DNA of 64,000 nucleotides from positions 3,483,815 through 3,547,814 of the forward strand of contig CM060081.1 of NCBI GenBank assembly GCA_030533445.1, read 5' to 3'. This document shows, piece by piece, positions 34,030-53,823 of this stretch (the first letter of the stretch is position 1; the number at the start of each line of letters is the position of its first letter). The position numbers were made by a program, and so were the translations under genes. The notes below the pieces were generated by a model. That model was not told where the DNA came from. It searched no databases and saw only the letters and a program-made list of their open reading frames with translations. Source of the stretch: Cyprinodon diabolis (Eukaryota; Chordata; Actinopteri; Cyprinodontiformes; Cyprinodontidae).

Positions 34030-34864
34030 CTGAGGAAAAACATACCAGAATGATATCGAGTCATTACATTGCCCACTTTCAATTCAATTCTGATTCAAAG
34101 ACTATAAATGATTGAAAAGAGAAGTAAGATTTCCTTTTAACATAAAAAAAAAATTATTTAATGATGGAAATTTTCTTTACATGCTCCTTAAAATTTTTAT
34201 ATGAATCAAACATCACCTTGATATATTTTTTACAACTCGTAAGCATTCTCCATTAAACACAGCACCTGGTTTTTCACTTCCTGCTGGCTGAACATGCAGA
34301 CAGGTTTTTTTTTTTTGTATTAACCTAATTAAAACCCACGCGACCCGATGGACCTTAAATGGGGGTAATAACTCCGAATTCATAGAATCCACCGGTAAAA
34401 TTTTTACCAGCAGGTGGAGCCGTTGCGCGCAGCTCCAAGCTGACACCAACAGTTCCAAACCCCACAGCTCTGGAACTGTTATAGCTAGAGCTCTGAAATT
34501 TTCTGCATTTGTGGTTGACATGATTTAGAACAAATATAATCCAATAAAACCTGCCTTTTCTTGAGAATGTCTTTATCACTGCTGTTCAAATAGACCTATC
34601 ATTTTCGAGCATAAAACCCCCCAACTTAGAGTCATGTTTGAATTGATGCAGGTTGGTCTGTGTTCTAGTCACCCAATTTAATTTATATATTAGGAAACTA
34701 GAGGGTGTTAGCTTTCAAATAATGTATTGCACATGTAATGTGGGCTTACAGTTCCTAGGTTATTTGCTTTTCTATTTGGGTATGCAAAATAGGCAAGGAT
34801 TACCCAAAATGAGGTGGATGTTAAGAGGTTAAGGTGAAGAGAGGAGTTTTGCAGTGATTGAGAC

Positions 34865-35330
34865 ACTGGCACCATGGCTCCAGACAGAATTGCACCTTTT
34901 GTTTTTGCATGGGCAAATAGTACTGTATCGTCTACATAAAGTTAAATATTTATACTTTTGCAGATGCTGGGAAGGTTGTTAACATTTAAACTGAATCAGC
35001 TAGGCCCCAATACCGAGCCTTGGGGAACTCCAGCAGAGCATGTGAGAAATGTAGATTGTGAATTTTCAGTTTGTAGAGCCTGTTTTCTTTTAAACAGGTA
35101 GGACTTCACCCAGCAGAGGGCGCTTTGAGAGAAATTGAAACAAGTCAGTTTAGCAAGAAGAACATTGTTATTGGTATCAAGGCACGTTTCGTGTGAAGGA
35201 ACAGTGAACCCACAAAGCCTCTCTGATCAAGCAGGTGTCTGACAGTTTCTATTAACTAATAAGTGGATGTCAGTGGAATTATGTTTCCTAAAATCAAACT
35301 GCATTGGATTTAGGTGGATTTAGGGGAAGT
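34865..35330 (-). pseudogene. Non-LTR reverse transcriptase fragment (Rex1/CR1-like)
   Basis: On the minus strand, broken frames give the conserved order of a LINE reverse transcriptase: a PMQF-like start, NVLLAKLTCFNF, WVKSYLFKRKQ, AGVPQGSVLGP, then LYVDDTVLFAHA containing the YxDD catalytic motif (Tyr-Val-Asp-Asp). Stop codons and frame changes break it. No 5' or 3' end is recognised. It lies upstream of pentraxin exon 1 in the same orientation. Confidence 0.7.
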
Positions 35331-35343
35331 TCATCATTATCTA

Positions 35344-35870
35344 ATCAGGGGGTCGGCAACCTGCAGCTCCGGAGCCGCATGCTGCCGTTTACCGCCCCCC
35401 TTGCGGCTCCTTGGAGCTCTTTCGAAAATTTAAGAAGATTGATTTTTTTTGTTTGTTAAATTTAATATGGTGTGTAGGAGTTCAAAAAAACATTATGTTT
35501 TCCAATGCTGTAAAAAAGTGTATAATAAATAAATCTAAATAATAAATGTAAACATTTCTTGCAACGAAAATTTGCATGATAGCCATAGAGATCAGTGGTC
35601 ATAGCCTGCAACACGTTTCAGCGCCGCGCAAATTCAGGCAGGTGGCTGCGATAAACAAAGCGGTGGGTGTGTCGCGGACCATGGATCTCAAAAGGAAAAA
35701 AAGGAAGATAGCTGATGAGAATACAGGATTCAAAGAAGAATGGACCAAATCATTTGCTTTTATTACCAACGCAGAAGGATTGCCTACATTTTTGTTTTGT
35801 AATGAGATGTCATCAAGAAAAAAAAAAGTCATTTGCAAAGGCAGAGCAAAGATAGATTTAAGAAGTGGAT
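35344..35870 (+). pseudogene. hAT-type transposon fragment with N-terminal transposase remnant
   Basis: Opens with a hAT-like terminus (caggggg tcggcaacctgca). From about 35680 a frame reads MDLKRKKRKIADEN, then GFKEEWTKSFAF and GLPTFLFCNE, matching the N-terminal BED-like region of ZBED/GTF2IRD2-type transposases (F..W...Y/F-F then a Cys). It breaks off and is followed by a LINE tail. No right terminus was found. Confidence 0.65.
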
Positions 35871-35879
35871 TGCCTCTTA

Positions 35880-36190
35880 CAGTTGCCTTTCTGTCACTCT
35901 GCTTCTGTCTCCTTGAACCCCAGTCGGCCTCGGCAGATGGCCGCTCACACTGAGCCTGGTTCTGCTGGAGGTTTCTTCCTGTTAAAAGGGAGTTTTTTCT
36001 TTCCACTGTTGCTACAAGCATGCTTAGTGTGAGGTATTGCCTTCAATGAGTCAATGAGTCGATGCAATCAACTAGTTTTCCTTAAAAAACTTTTAATCAG
36101 TCTGACTGTATGATCTGGTGAACTGTAAAGGGCCTTGAGATGACATGTGTTTTGGATTGGCGCTATATAAATAAACTGAACTGTATTGAA
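35880..36190 (+). repeat. L2-type 3' tail (family T, copy 3)
   Basis: Same order as the copy at 28825: ccttgaaccccagtcggcct, ggaggtttcttcctgttaaa, ggcgctatataaataaactg. It abuts the truncated hAT fragment, so it may have inserted into it. Confidence 0.75.
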
Positions 36191-36456
36191 ATTAAATTTG
36201 TTGTATATTGCTGTTTTCTTTGAATTTAATATTGCAATCATCGCATTTCCACCATGTTTAATTCAGTTTTAAAATCGAATTGTCTTAAATCCCACAGTAC
36301 TGTAGATGATAGATATACCCCTTAAAATGATGGTGTACCATCAGTACGCCTGTGAGGCGTCTGTGTCTCAAACTAGAGACTCTAATGTACTTATCTTCTT
36401 GCTCAGTTGTGCAACGCAGCCTCACACTTCTTTTTCTACTCTGGTTAGAGCCTGTT

Positions 36457-37188
<732 letters not shown>

Positions 37189-37189
37189 G

Positions 37190-38222
37190 TAGTGTCAAAA
37201 GTACACACATTTGTTACTTAAGTAGAAGTATAGATACTGAAGTTTAAAAAAAATCTAGTAAAAGTTGAAGTATCAACTAGACCTCTTTACTCAAGTGAAA
37301 GTAAAAAAGTATGTGCTCAGAAAACTACTTAAAGTATAAAGTAACCTTTAAAAAAACAGCCAGATGCCACTATATGAATATCGACTATTTTTGAAAAATT
37401 CTTTGAGATAGGTCCAAGGATGAGGGAGGTCTTGTTGGTCTCCGTCTCCCGATACGCTCTCGCCTGTGTCCGACCTTTCAGACATTTCAACATCTTTTTC
37501 TGAATCCCACATCGTAGCATGGCATAGACAATTCACCTTTGCAGTTTGAAGAACACCTGCTTGCTTCTGATGATTTCCTTTAGCTAACCAATGAGTGTTT
37601 GCGTTATATCACTCATCCAATCACACTAGTTTTCACTAGATGTAGATGGAGCCAATGATCTGCATTGGATGGAGCACATGACGGGGAATAAATATTTACT
37701 AACATTAAACCAGGGGTAACCAATTAAAAATCACTGGCGTCCGACTAAAGAAAATCATAAACCTGTAAAGATCCGGAGACATTTTTAATGATCTGTTACT
37801 TTAAACAGAATTTAACACTGAAATAAAATGAGGAATTTATGCATTTATGTTATACATAGAATTTTTAAATAAAAATATATATAAAACAAAAAGAAAATGA
37901 ATCCATTTTAAAATCTAAAGTGTTTTGTTTGAAGTAGAGAACAACAATCGTTCATCTTGGTATATAGACAATTTCCTGATTCCCATATTTTATAAAACAC
38001 CTGAACTGACTGTTTTTGTTTTTCTTTTTTCTGTCTTAATGTTGGCAGTGGGCTTTAGGCGGCCCTGCAAGGCTTTAAACCTGGGTTTAAATGGAGACTA
38101 AGCCATTCTCAAGCACATATCAAGGTGCTCATTTTGAGCCTGGATCCAGATTTATTTTTTATTCTGTTCATGGTGGAGAATCCTGCTTCACAGCAGCAGG
38201 TTGAGCCAAACATCCTCTAAAT
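37190..38222. other. Intergenic, fish 'acttaagtagaagta' repeat, no gene
   Basis: 37190-37345 holds the dispersed motif ttacttaagtagaagtatag and related acttaaagtataaag blocks. It is followed by unassigned sequence to about 37700 and A/T-rich sequence to 38222. A terminus-like ccaggggtaaccaattaaaa is at about 37709. No exon recognised. Confidence 0.4.
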
Positions 38223-38969
38223 CCCTGGTTTTGAAAGTGGGGGCCGCCAGGGATGATGGAGAGAAATAAACAAAAAGTTATACATGAAATGATTTTTATA
38301 GAATAAAATAATTAAAATACTCCTGTCTGGGTATAACTGCATTATGAAAACCATTCATCTAAAGCTTACAAATAATATTTTCTAGCTGAAATGTCTCCTT
38401 CCATTTGCAACCACTTACTTGTGTGAGTCTGGCTTTTTCCACTTTAAAAGTACTGAAAACTAAACACAGATCAGGTTTGAATGTGGAGAATGACAGACAT
38501 CAAGCCCAGACTGGACAAACTGTGGAAGCCATCCGGCCCACTGCTCCCATTAGCACGGTATGTCTATGTATCTCTCATGTAGCCTACATTTGTTGTTAGG
38601 CCTGCATATAAAATGCCTGCATGTTTAATTTGGGACAAACTTTTATTTTGTTCACAAATCTGTCTGTTTTTGCAAATTATAAAGAGGTTTATCGTTTAAA
38701 TAAAGGCTATTAAAATTAGATGTAGGCATATGTTATTGTTATATTATATTCATTAAATTAATGAATGAAAGTTTAATAAAATATAATTGCGGCTTAATCA
38801 TTACAAAATAAATGTGTTTTTATTTAGGTGGTTTGTTCACTCATTTTTTTATTCTGTCGCTGTAGCTTACACATGAGTTTTTACGCATGTTTCATATGAG
38901 GGGGGGGGTCTCAGCTGAAAATGTACTGGTGTAGGGGGGCCTTGGCATGGTAGAGTTTGGGAATCCCTG
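38223..38969 (+). mobile_element. hAT element remnant, 747 bp, 8-bp target duplication
   Basis: Flanked by ctctaaat at 38215-38222 and 38970-38977. The right end ...gtttgggaatccctg is typical of hAT and the left end ccctggttttgaaagtgggg is a diverged inverse. At 38420-38520 the frame reads LAFSTLKVLKTKHRSGLNVE, the C-terminal dimerisation segment of hAT transposases. The rest of the transposase is gone. Confidence 0.8.
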
Positions 38970-39360
38970 CTCTAAATGTTCAGGCTCCACTCCGGTCCGG
39001 CCAGGAAACAGGAAAAAGAACAGCGAGAAGATGCAGTTTGTCAAATCAAAATATAGTAACAACAGATCGGTAACTACAAATTAGAGCATAATTCTTAAAA
39101 AACAAAAACAAAAAATTGGATGCAAACTGTTGGTACTTCAACAGACCAGGAAGCAGATTTCTCATCTCCATCAGAAGCTGCATATATGCTGGATGCTGAT
39201 GGGGATTTTTTTTTTTTTAAATGTCATTAAATTAAGCATTAATTTCTGCATGTTTTGCTCCTATATTATTACCCAAAACATTGCAAGGAATTCAAAGGGA
39301 AATATATTTACTAAAGCACCCCTGTGAGGACAGCCATAAAAACACCACAGAATTTTGGAG

Positions 39361-39685
39361 AAACTGTAACGATCTTGGTTCTGTTGTTTTTCTGTTTCAA
39401 GTTTAGCCAGGTTTCATTGTTTTCTAGCTTTTTTGGTGTGTCTGGATTCATTTAAGTTGCTTAGGTTTTTCTGTCTGTCCTCTGCTGCCTCCTTGTGTTC
39501 TTTTCTCTTGGCTTCCTCGTCAGCTCTAATCACACCTGTTCCCTATCAGCTCATTAGCTCTACCTTTGTTCAGTCAGCCATAAATACACTCCCTCTGCAG
39601 CCCCTCTTTGCTGGTTCCTCGTCTTACCTTTCCTCACCCTGGCTTCTTGATGGTTTTCCCCTGATGTCTCCATGGTTCTGGTTTG
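39361..39685 (+). repeat. Unassigned dispersed repeat, left part, split by the hAT at 39686
   Basis: Pyrimidine-rich sequence (ctgctgcctccttgtgttct, cacctgttccctatcagctc, ccataaatacactccctctg) with the look of an LTR or non-autonomous retroelement. It seems to continue beyond the hAT at 40592 to about 41080, where an aaataaattattgac polyadenylation-like block occurs. Borders and target duplication were not found. Confidence 0.35.
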
Positions 39686-40583
39686 TAGTGATGGGCAAGT
39701 GAAGCCTCATGAAGCTTTCCAACGCAAAGTGTTGAAAAAAGTTCATTACTCGATGCTTCATTCATCACTCACTAGTGACATCTGCTGGTGAAACTGTAAC
39801 AGCCTTGTTACTCAGTTGGATTATACTTCCAAATATTAGGAAATGCAATATTGTCACAAAGTTTTCATCAAACTCATGTTTAGTAAGAGGAGAATCCTAT
39901 TTAATTGTCATGTTTTAATGATTAAAATGATTTGTAGCCAATCTAATCCTTGACCATCAGTGGTGGTGTTAGGTTTTCTTTAATGTCATGGACTTATTAG
40001 ACAATGAAGATATGTGTTACTTTAATGTATTGAGAACTGAGTGATTGTTGCTGCAGACTCTGTATACTTTGAGCTTGAAACTTGCTTCCTTAAAGACAGA
40101 ATTTGTTTAAAATCATCTCTTCCTAGGAGTTCTAGTTCTGATTCTTAATATTAAGTTACACATAGAGTTTGCCTCTTCTAATGGCTTTTAGTCTGGTTTT
40201 GATGTGTGATTCTGATGCATCTCCTGATTAAACAAAAGAAAATATAGAAATTTCTGGATTTTAGGTTTAATTGTTTTTATTTAGGAATAGGACTTTTTTC
40301 ACTGTTTCAGGTTGTGATTGTGATCTGTCATCTCATAATACTCCCACATATGAGAGGTTTTTCTCTTTTTTGACGGCTCCATTTCAACCACTGCTGATGA
40401 AAACTGTTCTGCTGATACCAAACCACCTACTACAGGATTCATCGCGCTTTTATTTTGAAAACCGACACGCAAAATGAAGCAGTCACGTGACCAATGGAAT
40501 GCGAGGCCTCGTTTGTTGCCAGTCACGTGGTTTTCAACAAGACAACACAGGCCTGAAGCGGGGCTTCAGATAGCCCATCACTA
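39686..40583 (-). mobile_element. hAT element, 898 bp, with BED-exon remnant, 8-bp target duplication
   Basis: Begins tagtgatgggcaagtgaagc and ends gcttcagatagcccatcacta, with ctggtttg on both sides (39678-39685, 40584-40591). On the minus strand near 40400-40300 a frame reads MEPSKKRKTSHMWEYYEM, the start of a BED-type N-terminus, then runs to a stop. Subterminal gcctc/gaggc and cacgtgac motifs repeat at the right end. Confidence 0.85.
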
Positions 40584-41420
40584 CTGGTTTGTGTTTGATT
40601 TTTATGTTTTGTACTCAGCTGACTTTTCATGCTGTCTCTAAAGGAATGAAAGATTTTTTCCAAGCACTAAGCTCACTTAGCTGATTGCTCCTTCCTGTGT
40701 TTCCAAAAAGGCCAAAGTAAATAACCCAGTCCTTCTTTTCACTGTGGACAAGCCATGATCTGCTTATCTGTTCTCCATTTTTCATTTGGATGAAATAATA
40801 GCTGCATGAATCATGACAGCAGACAAGATAGAGGAGAGCAGGAGGCGGGGTTACCAATCTACTTGCTCTGGAGAGCAGAGTTCGCTGCTTTTCGCTCCAA
40901 AGTTTCTTTCGTGCTGGAAAGAGGGCCGCGTGCTGCATTGTGCCAGCTAAGAGCGCATCTTTTAACAGACTGTTCCATTGACTCGGCTGCTCCTGATTGC
41001 CCTGCATTTTTATCTTTTTATTTTTTAAGTTGTGTTTTTAAATAAATTATTGACTTTTTATTGATTAGTCCTTTTTAAAGCTCTGCTCACAATCACCGCA
41101 GTTCATTGTTGTTTTTAGACCCCACTCACAGTTAGAGCCAGATGTGGGACTGTCAGGAGAGTAGCATGTTCTTATCAGCTCCAGAGACTCCAGAGCCGTC
41201 ATTCATCAAACCAACAGCAGACAATGCAACACGTCTTTAATTGTTGATGTGGGCCTGGCTGAAATAAAAGCCTCCTTTGTTCTCTGAATACAATCATCCA
41301 GAACGTCCTCCTTAGATCACCCTCTCTCTCAAAGCCCTAATGAAGGTGGCCAACCAGCTGCCTGTCAGTGTCAGGAATAATAATCTCAATGAAAGGAAAT
41401 TCAAATCTTGGTCTCTTAGG

Positions 41421-43012
41421 TATGGTGGCTGAGAAGTGCAAAACACATTTACAATTCAAAAACACATTAACAAATAAAAAACAAAATAACATTTGAAGAA
41501 ACAAAATTATATTTTATGAAACAAATGTATTTTTGAAAAAAAGGTTTAAATTTTAGCAAACAAATTTACATTTTAGGAAATGTTAAAGAAAAATGATTAT
41601 TTTTAGTTTTTAATACAGTTAATCTTATGGCATGTGTAAAAGGTATGTTGAACACTCTCATTTTGAACATATTTCTTAATTTTGAACAAGTTTGTGTTAA
41701 TGATTTAAACTAAACTATTGATGGGTAAGTATTCAAAGTACAGGAAGGAAAATGTAGGTCAGAGGGGATCTCGCAATGAGGCTCCGGTTGTTTGTCAGGA
41801 TGGCAGGAGAGGCCCCGCATTCCACAGCTATCTGTGAAATCTTATCTTATGTTTTCCGTAGCCAGATGACCTTAGAATTCCTGGAGGCCAGGCCGTAAAT
41901 TAGGGGAAGTTCTAAGTTTTTCTGAGTGTCCAAGGTAGCTTCCAATTGGTCAAGCGGAGGGACGCCTTAACTGAATATACTAAAGGGAAAAACACACCTA
42001 CATTATAAAACTTTTACACAGAAGTAACAAATCAGATTTGCTCTTGCAACTCTCCAAAGATGTCTTTGTACGTCTTTGCTTTCTTTCCTTCTCTACATTT
42101 ATGTCAGGTAAATGAATGTATGTCTCCGTTGTTCTGCAGTTTCTGGTGTAAGTTTTTGCATTGTCTTAGTTCTAAGTTTATGCATTGTCTTATATTGGAT
42201 TAAACTCTGTAATTCTGTGACGTCAACACGCATTGCTGGTTTCCTTGTGGCCACACGCAGCTCGCCGGGAGGGCCTGGGATCAGAGGAAGAGAGAGAGCC
42301 AAACTTTTTCCAAAGTTAACTATTTTAGAATAATTTCTTCCTTAACAGAAACAAATTCACATTTTAAATAAGTTAGATTTTAGGTGAGAGAAAGTTTCAT
42401 TTTAAAGAAAAAAAAATACATTATAGGGAAACAAATTTACATCTAAAAAAAAAATTGACAGTTCGGAAACACTTGTACAAGTGCAAAGACAAAACTGCAA
42501 GCGGCAAAACACAGTTACATAGCCAAAAACAAATTAACAAAAGACGGCTACACGGAAAGGGAATGTCCCAGTGGCCGGATGTGACGTCACCATTACCCTG
42601 ACTTGTAGTACAAACAGCTCAATCTGTAGTCCTCCTGCTTCACGTGAAAAGTCACCTAAAATCTAACTTGTTTAAAATGTGAATTTGTTTCCTAAAATGT
42701 AAATTTGTTTGCTAAAATGTAAATTTGTTTTTAAAAAAACTTTTTTTTCAAAAATACATTTGTTTCCTAAAATGTAAATTTGTTTGCTAAAATGTAAATT
42801 TGTTTTAAAAAAAACTTTTTTTTCAAAAATACATTTGTTTCCTAAAATGTAAATTTGTTTGCTAAAATGTAAATTTGTTTTTAAAAAACTTTTTTTTCAA
42901 AAATACATTTGTTTCATAAAATATAATTTTGTTTCTTCAAATGTTATTTTGTTTTTTATTTGTTAATGTGTCTTTGAATTGCAAATGTGTTTTGCACTTC
43001 TCAGCCACCGTA
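41421..43012. mobile_element. 1.6-kb DNA element with long terminal inverted repeats
   Basis: The left end tatggtggctgagaagtgca and the right end tgcacttctcagccaccgta are inverse, and the inverse match extends about 150 bp (41421-41580 against 42860-43012). cttagg flanks both sides (41415-41420, 43013-43018). Near the right end three copies of a roughly 75-bp unit built on cctaaaatgtaaatttgttt occur. A second, inner inverted pair lies at about 42350-42390 and 42650-42695. The middle (about 41600-42340) is unrelated and may be a later insertion. No transposase motif was recognised and the superfamily is open. Confidence 0.75.
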
Positions 43013-43879
43013 CTTAGGGCTACGATTTTAAAATGATCTCATTGGCTAAGATCAGATCAGAAATGACATCCATCCATTATCAGTATTCTTAGGCTTTTCA
43101 CTGTCTGGTATGTTTTGTATGGTTTCAGTCTGAAAAAAACACAAAGGAAACCATGTTTTGACCATGAGCTTTTTTGCTGCACCTGGTTTTCCTCATTCGC
43201 TCAACAGATGGAGAATCAGTCATGCTGCTGGTTAAGAAAAGAAGTGGGAGAACTGTGTTGTCACAGAGTGAAGTGTTGTAACAGGAGACGTGGAGGAAAC
43301 CAGCTCAGCCGCCGGACCTGTCCTGCATGTAAAACCAAGGTACAAAAATAAGAGTCATCTGGCTGGAATTCCCCTGAACCACAGACGCTTCACAGTCTGC
43401 AAACTTCATGTTGGCAGGAAGGAAACTACACATATAACCGAGCAAAGGCAGCACATACATGCACAATAATATACGCATGGTGCAGAAAGTTATTCTCCTG
43501 GACAGTTGGTGAAAAATAAATGTCAGTTTTGTTGAAGAGAAAGTAAACTTTAAGGTTTTTCCTCTGTGAACTTTTTACCTCTGCAGTAAACAGAACTTCC
43601 TCTTTTGGACATGAATCAGTGCAACACATACAAACATTTACCAACAGCAGATACCCATCCACAAGAACATTTGTAATCTCTGCTGAAAGAGGAACTTTGA
43701 GAAGAAGGAGCCATGCACTGCACAACAGAATAAGAATAAACTGTAGTTGAACCTAAAAGAGCTGGAAAAGATCAGATTTTAGGGATTCACGATTGTAAAA
43801 AGGAAAAGATAAATGATTACAGCTGTCCTGTGCCTGAACCATGCATGGATAATAAAAAATAATCCTAACCTCCTGAAAA

Positions 43880-44440
43880 CAACGTGGGCTACATTAATAA
43901 TTGGCAATCCTTTTGGGGAAAGCCTGGTCTGATTCGGAGAGACGGCATCCATCCCACTTTGGATGGTGCAGCTCTTCTTTCTAGGAATCTGGCCACATTT
44001 ATTAGTCCTCCAAAACCCTGACCCCCCAGGGTGCAGACCAGGAAGCAGAGTTGTAGTTTAACACACATCTCTGCAGCTTCTCTACTGTTACCCACTCTTT
44101 ACTCCATCCAGACAGTGTCTTGCCCACGACCAAAATGTAATAAATTAGCAAATATTCCCAAAGGAGTAAATCATGATAATCTAATTAAAATCAAAATAAC
44201 TCCAATTGGGGAAAAAGTTAAAACAATTAAATGCGGTCTGTTTAACATAAGATCTCTTTCCTCTAAAAGTCTGCTAGTTAATGACTTGATTTGTGATAAT
44301 CACATTGACTTGTGTTGCCTTACAGAAACCTGGCTGCAGCAAGAGGATTATGTGAGCATAAATGAGGCAACTCCTTCAAACTATTTAAATTTTCACATCC
44401 CCTGAAATTCTGGGCGAGGAGGAGGAGTAGCAACAATCTT
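43880..44440 (+). pseudogene. L2/CR1-type LINE fragment: end of esterase-bearing ORF1 and start of endonuclease
   Basis: The first frame (about 43885-44020) reads WQSFWGKPGLIRRDGIHPTL, then DGAALLSRNLA. RRDGIHPT matches the Asp-x-x-His end of the SGNH-type esterase found in some L2/CR1 ORF1 proteins. The next frame (44031-44405) reaches IKCGLFNIRSLSSKS, LLVNDLICDNHIDLCCLTET and GRGGGVAT, the start of the apurinic-type endonuclease with its N and E residues. It then stops, and reverse transcriptase is absent. Confidence 0.7.
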
Positions 44441-44449
44441 CCAGTCTGA

Positions 44450-46540
44450 CTTACTCCTCATCCTCCACAGGAAGTAAAAGTGCCTTTGTGCCCTTTTGAC
44501 CCCCACCCATGAACCACTGCTGAGGAAGGATCCCAAGGCTCCAGCTGATGGAGCGCCTGAGTTCAACATGAAAGGGAAGCAGGGCAGCTTGTGACAGGAC
44601 AGCTGGGAGCCTTTGCTTAATCATCTCCCAAAAACCTGCTGAATTTGGCCCCAATGAGGCTCCATGATTCCTTTCAAAGGTCAAAGTGCTGCTTTCCTGA
44701 GCCGTTTCACTTCTGCCTAAGCTTTGTGGTAATACAGAGGTACCCAAAGATTTTTTATTGATGCTAATCTATCTTTAACTTACCTGGATCTCATCTGATG
44801 AACAGAAGGTGTTTAATGTAATCAAACTACTGGTTCTGATGGATGTTTTTTTTAACCTGTTTCCAGGTTAAAGGTTCTAGGTTTGATTTCAACTTTGGTA
44901 GGGGCACTATTGGTCTGATGTAATTGGTCCTATGCAAAATTATGCATGCTCTGTTTTTTTATGCTTGACGTGAAAATCAGGATGTATTTTGTTTAAAGAG
45001 AAAAGCAGCATTTCTTGCTACATTTGTAAAACTTTTATAAGCGCTACACACACTAGATGCTGTTTATCAATGTTTAATCATCAACCATCGGCTCTGATGA
45101 ATGAGGATTATGACTTTTTTCAACTTTGAAAAGGTTTGCATTTGAAATGACCAGCGACTCAGACAGAAAGTAAATCTGTGCCTATTTAACAAAATATAGT
45201 CTAAATATGTCTGTTATATGTGGATTTATCCTGTTGTTTCTTTTGAAGATTTACAATTGTGCAGAGGTAAAACCCAAACTTATCTTTTAAATATTCTCTC
45301 TGTATCATGAAACAAAGCAAAATAATAGATTCAAGGGACACCAAATAATTTATTGTATAGTTACTCTATTTAACCCATATCATGTATTTTATCTTGGGCT
45401 GAACCAATTCATCGGAATAATCGATTATTGAAATGTCAACAAATGTAGTAATGAATTAATCGTTAACTGGTAAATAGAGACTCTAAAACATGTCTTTACC
45501 ACACAGATCAACCCACTTAGAGTAGGAATTAAACCAATTCCATTACAATACCATTGTAAAAAAAATATAAAAACAAAAATGTTTTCGTCTGTCAGTGTTC
45601 TCCATCCCCTCTACTGCTGCAACAAAGCTGTATTGTAAATTATAAACATGTTATTCACATCTAATTTTTGGTAGGAACAAGTAGGTTGGTCCAAAATTTT
45701 GGTAGGGACATGTCCCTATGGTCCCTATGCATAACTACACCCATGCATGTTTCTGACAGAGAGGATCTGACCTGCCTGGCTGAGTCACGCCTGCCAACAT
45801 CTACAACAAACAGCAGAGCAAACAGCATCACTTCCTGCTGCAGACCAAACTGGAATATTTTCAAAATAAAAGAAGCTCCTCCTTCAGAGGTTTTTTTAAG
45901 GTTTTTCCAAACTGCTGTGAGAAACTGTTCAATCATCCGACAGATACTTATATTTGATTAAACCTGTTTTTAGCTGAGGCTGTTTTATCCATCTTCCAGG
46001 TCTGAATATGACAGCAGGAAACATTATCACCGCCTGAGCTAAAGAGCTTTAGGAATACATGAGGGGCAAAAAAAAAAAGAGTTATATGCTTGGCTTCAGA
46101 GAAACATCGTCCACACAGGGAACAGTAGGGAACCTTCTCAGGAGAGGCTGAGCAACTAAATTATTCAAGGACGTTTCCAGGAGGTTTCAAAAGAACCCGG
46201 AACAACATGTGAAGTTCCGCAGACATCATTGGCTTCTGTTAAGCATTTAGATAAATACAAAAGTGAATAAATAAATAAATAAAGTTAATAAATACATCTT
46301 TAGAAATGAAATAAAATGTATAAATACATCAATAAAATTGATAAATAAATGCATTCATCTATAAAAATGAATAAATACATCAATAAAGATGAATAACTGC
46401 AGCCAATTTACTAATCCTTGGTTCTTATTTTGAAATACAGGAAGAAGGAAATGATGTCATAAGGTGTTTAGTGGTCTTCCGGTGTTCCAGCTGTGTTTCC
46501 GTCTGTTCCTCCACCGTGTACCAGGCTGACGGCTGCTGGA
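44450..46540. other. Spacer upstream of the ARF-like gene, no gene recognised
   Basis: Unassigned sequence. A fragment of the aatcgattat-type element lies at about 45393-45480. A/T-rich (aaat)n/(aataaatacat)n simple sequence lies at 46255-46400. Open frames are short and show no family motif. Confidence 0.4.
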
Positions 46541-46546
46541 ATGACA

Positions 46547-46566
46547 GGGGGGGGGGGGGGGGGGGG
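46547..46566 (+). promoter_or_regulatory. Run of 20 G just upstream of the TATA box
   Basis: Uninterrupted G tract 11 bp before the TATA box of the ARF-like gene; capable of quadruplex formation. Its length is also a likely sequencing or assembly weak spot. Confidence 0.8.
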
Positions 46567-46577
46567 TGTTCTGGTTC

Positions 46578-46586
46578 TATATAAAG
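46578..46586 (+). promoter_or_regulatory. TATA box of the ARF-like gene
   Basis: tatataaag ends 57 bp before the ATG at 46644, implying a start near 46608 and a 5' leader of about 35 nt. TATA promoters are unusual for housekeeping ARF genes, which hints at regulated or tissue-restricted expression. Confidence 0.6.
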
Positions 46587-46643
46587 CAGTGATGGACTCA
46601 GCCAGGGGCCACAGGGACCCACAGCCTCAGCTGGACATTAATT

Positions 46644-53376
<6,733 letters not shown>

Positions 53377-53823
53377 CACTGTTTTGTGCCGAGTCATTGA
53401 AGGCCCCATGCGGCCTTTGCTGCTGCTTCTCTGGAGAAACCTGAAGGATCTTCTGAGAAACCTTAATATTTATGGCACTTTACCCTCATGTCTATTAGCC
53501 AGACAGAACTGTCTGTGTTTGAACTTTTACTTATTTACATGAAAACACTCTGACCCCAGGAATCGGTTTGATTTGGGATTGTTTTCATCCCTGAGAGATT
53601 CTCTGTTTTGCCTTTTCATTATCTTTTCCTCTGAACACAGCCTTGTGGTCTAAGTTCTTTGCTTATGTTGGTGTTTTTGCAGCAGTTTAAAACAACTAAA
53701 GTTCTGATGGTGAATTTACAGATGAACGGATCGAATCCACCAACATGCCTCATCTTCTGCTGCTTTTACACCTTATTTTATGGGACAATGTATTTATTCT
53801 AAAGTCAGAATGTGATCTAATTT

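Noticed and set aside
34213..34579. Minus-strand frames of 74 and 102 codons upstream of the pentraxin exon
   Set aside because: No signal peptide or pentraxin motif, and no donor in a phase compatible with 34029.
43115..43351. Cys-rich plus-strand frame (CCWLRKEVGELCC, CPACKTK)
   Set aside because: Cysteine spacing fits no zinc-finger or defensin pattern, and no promoter, partner exon or family match is visible.
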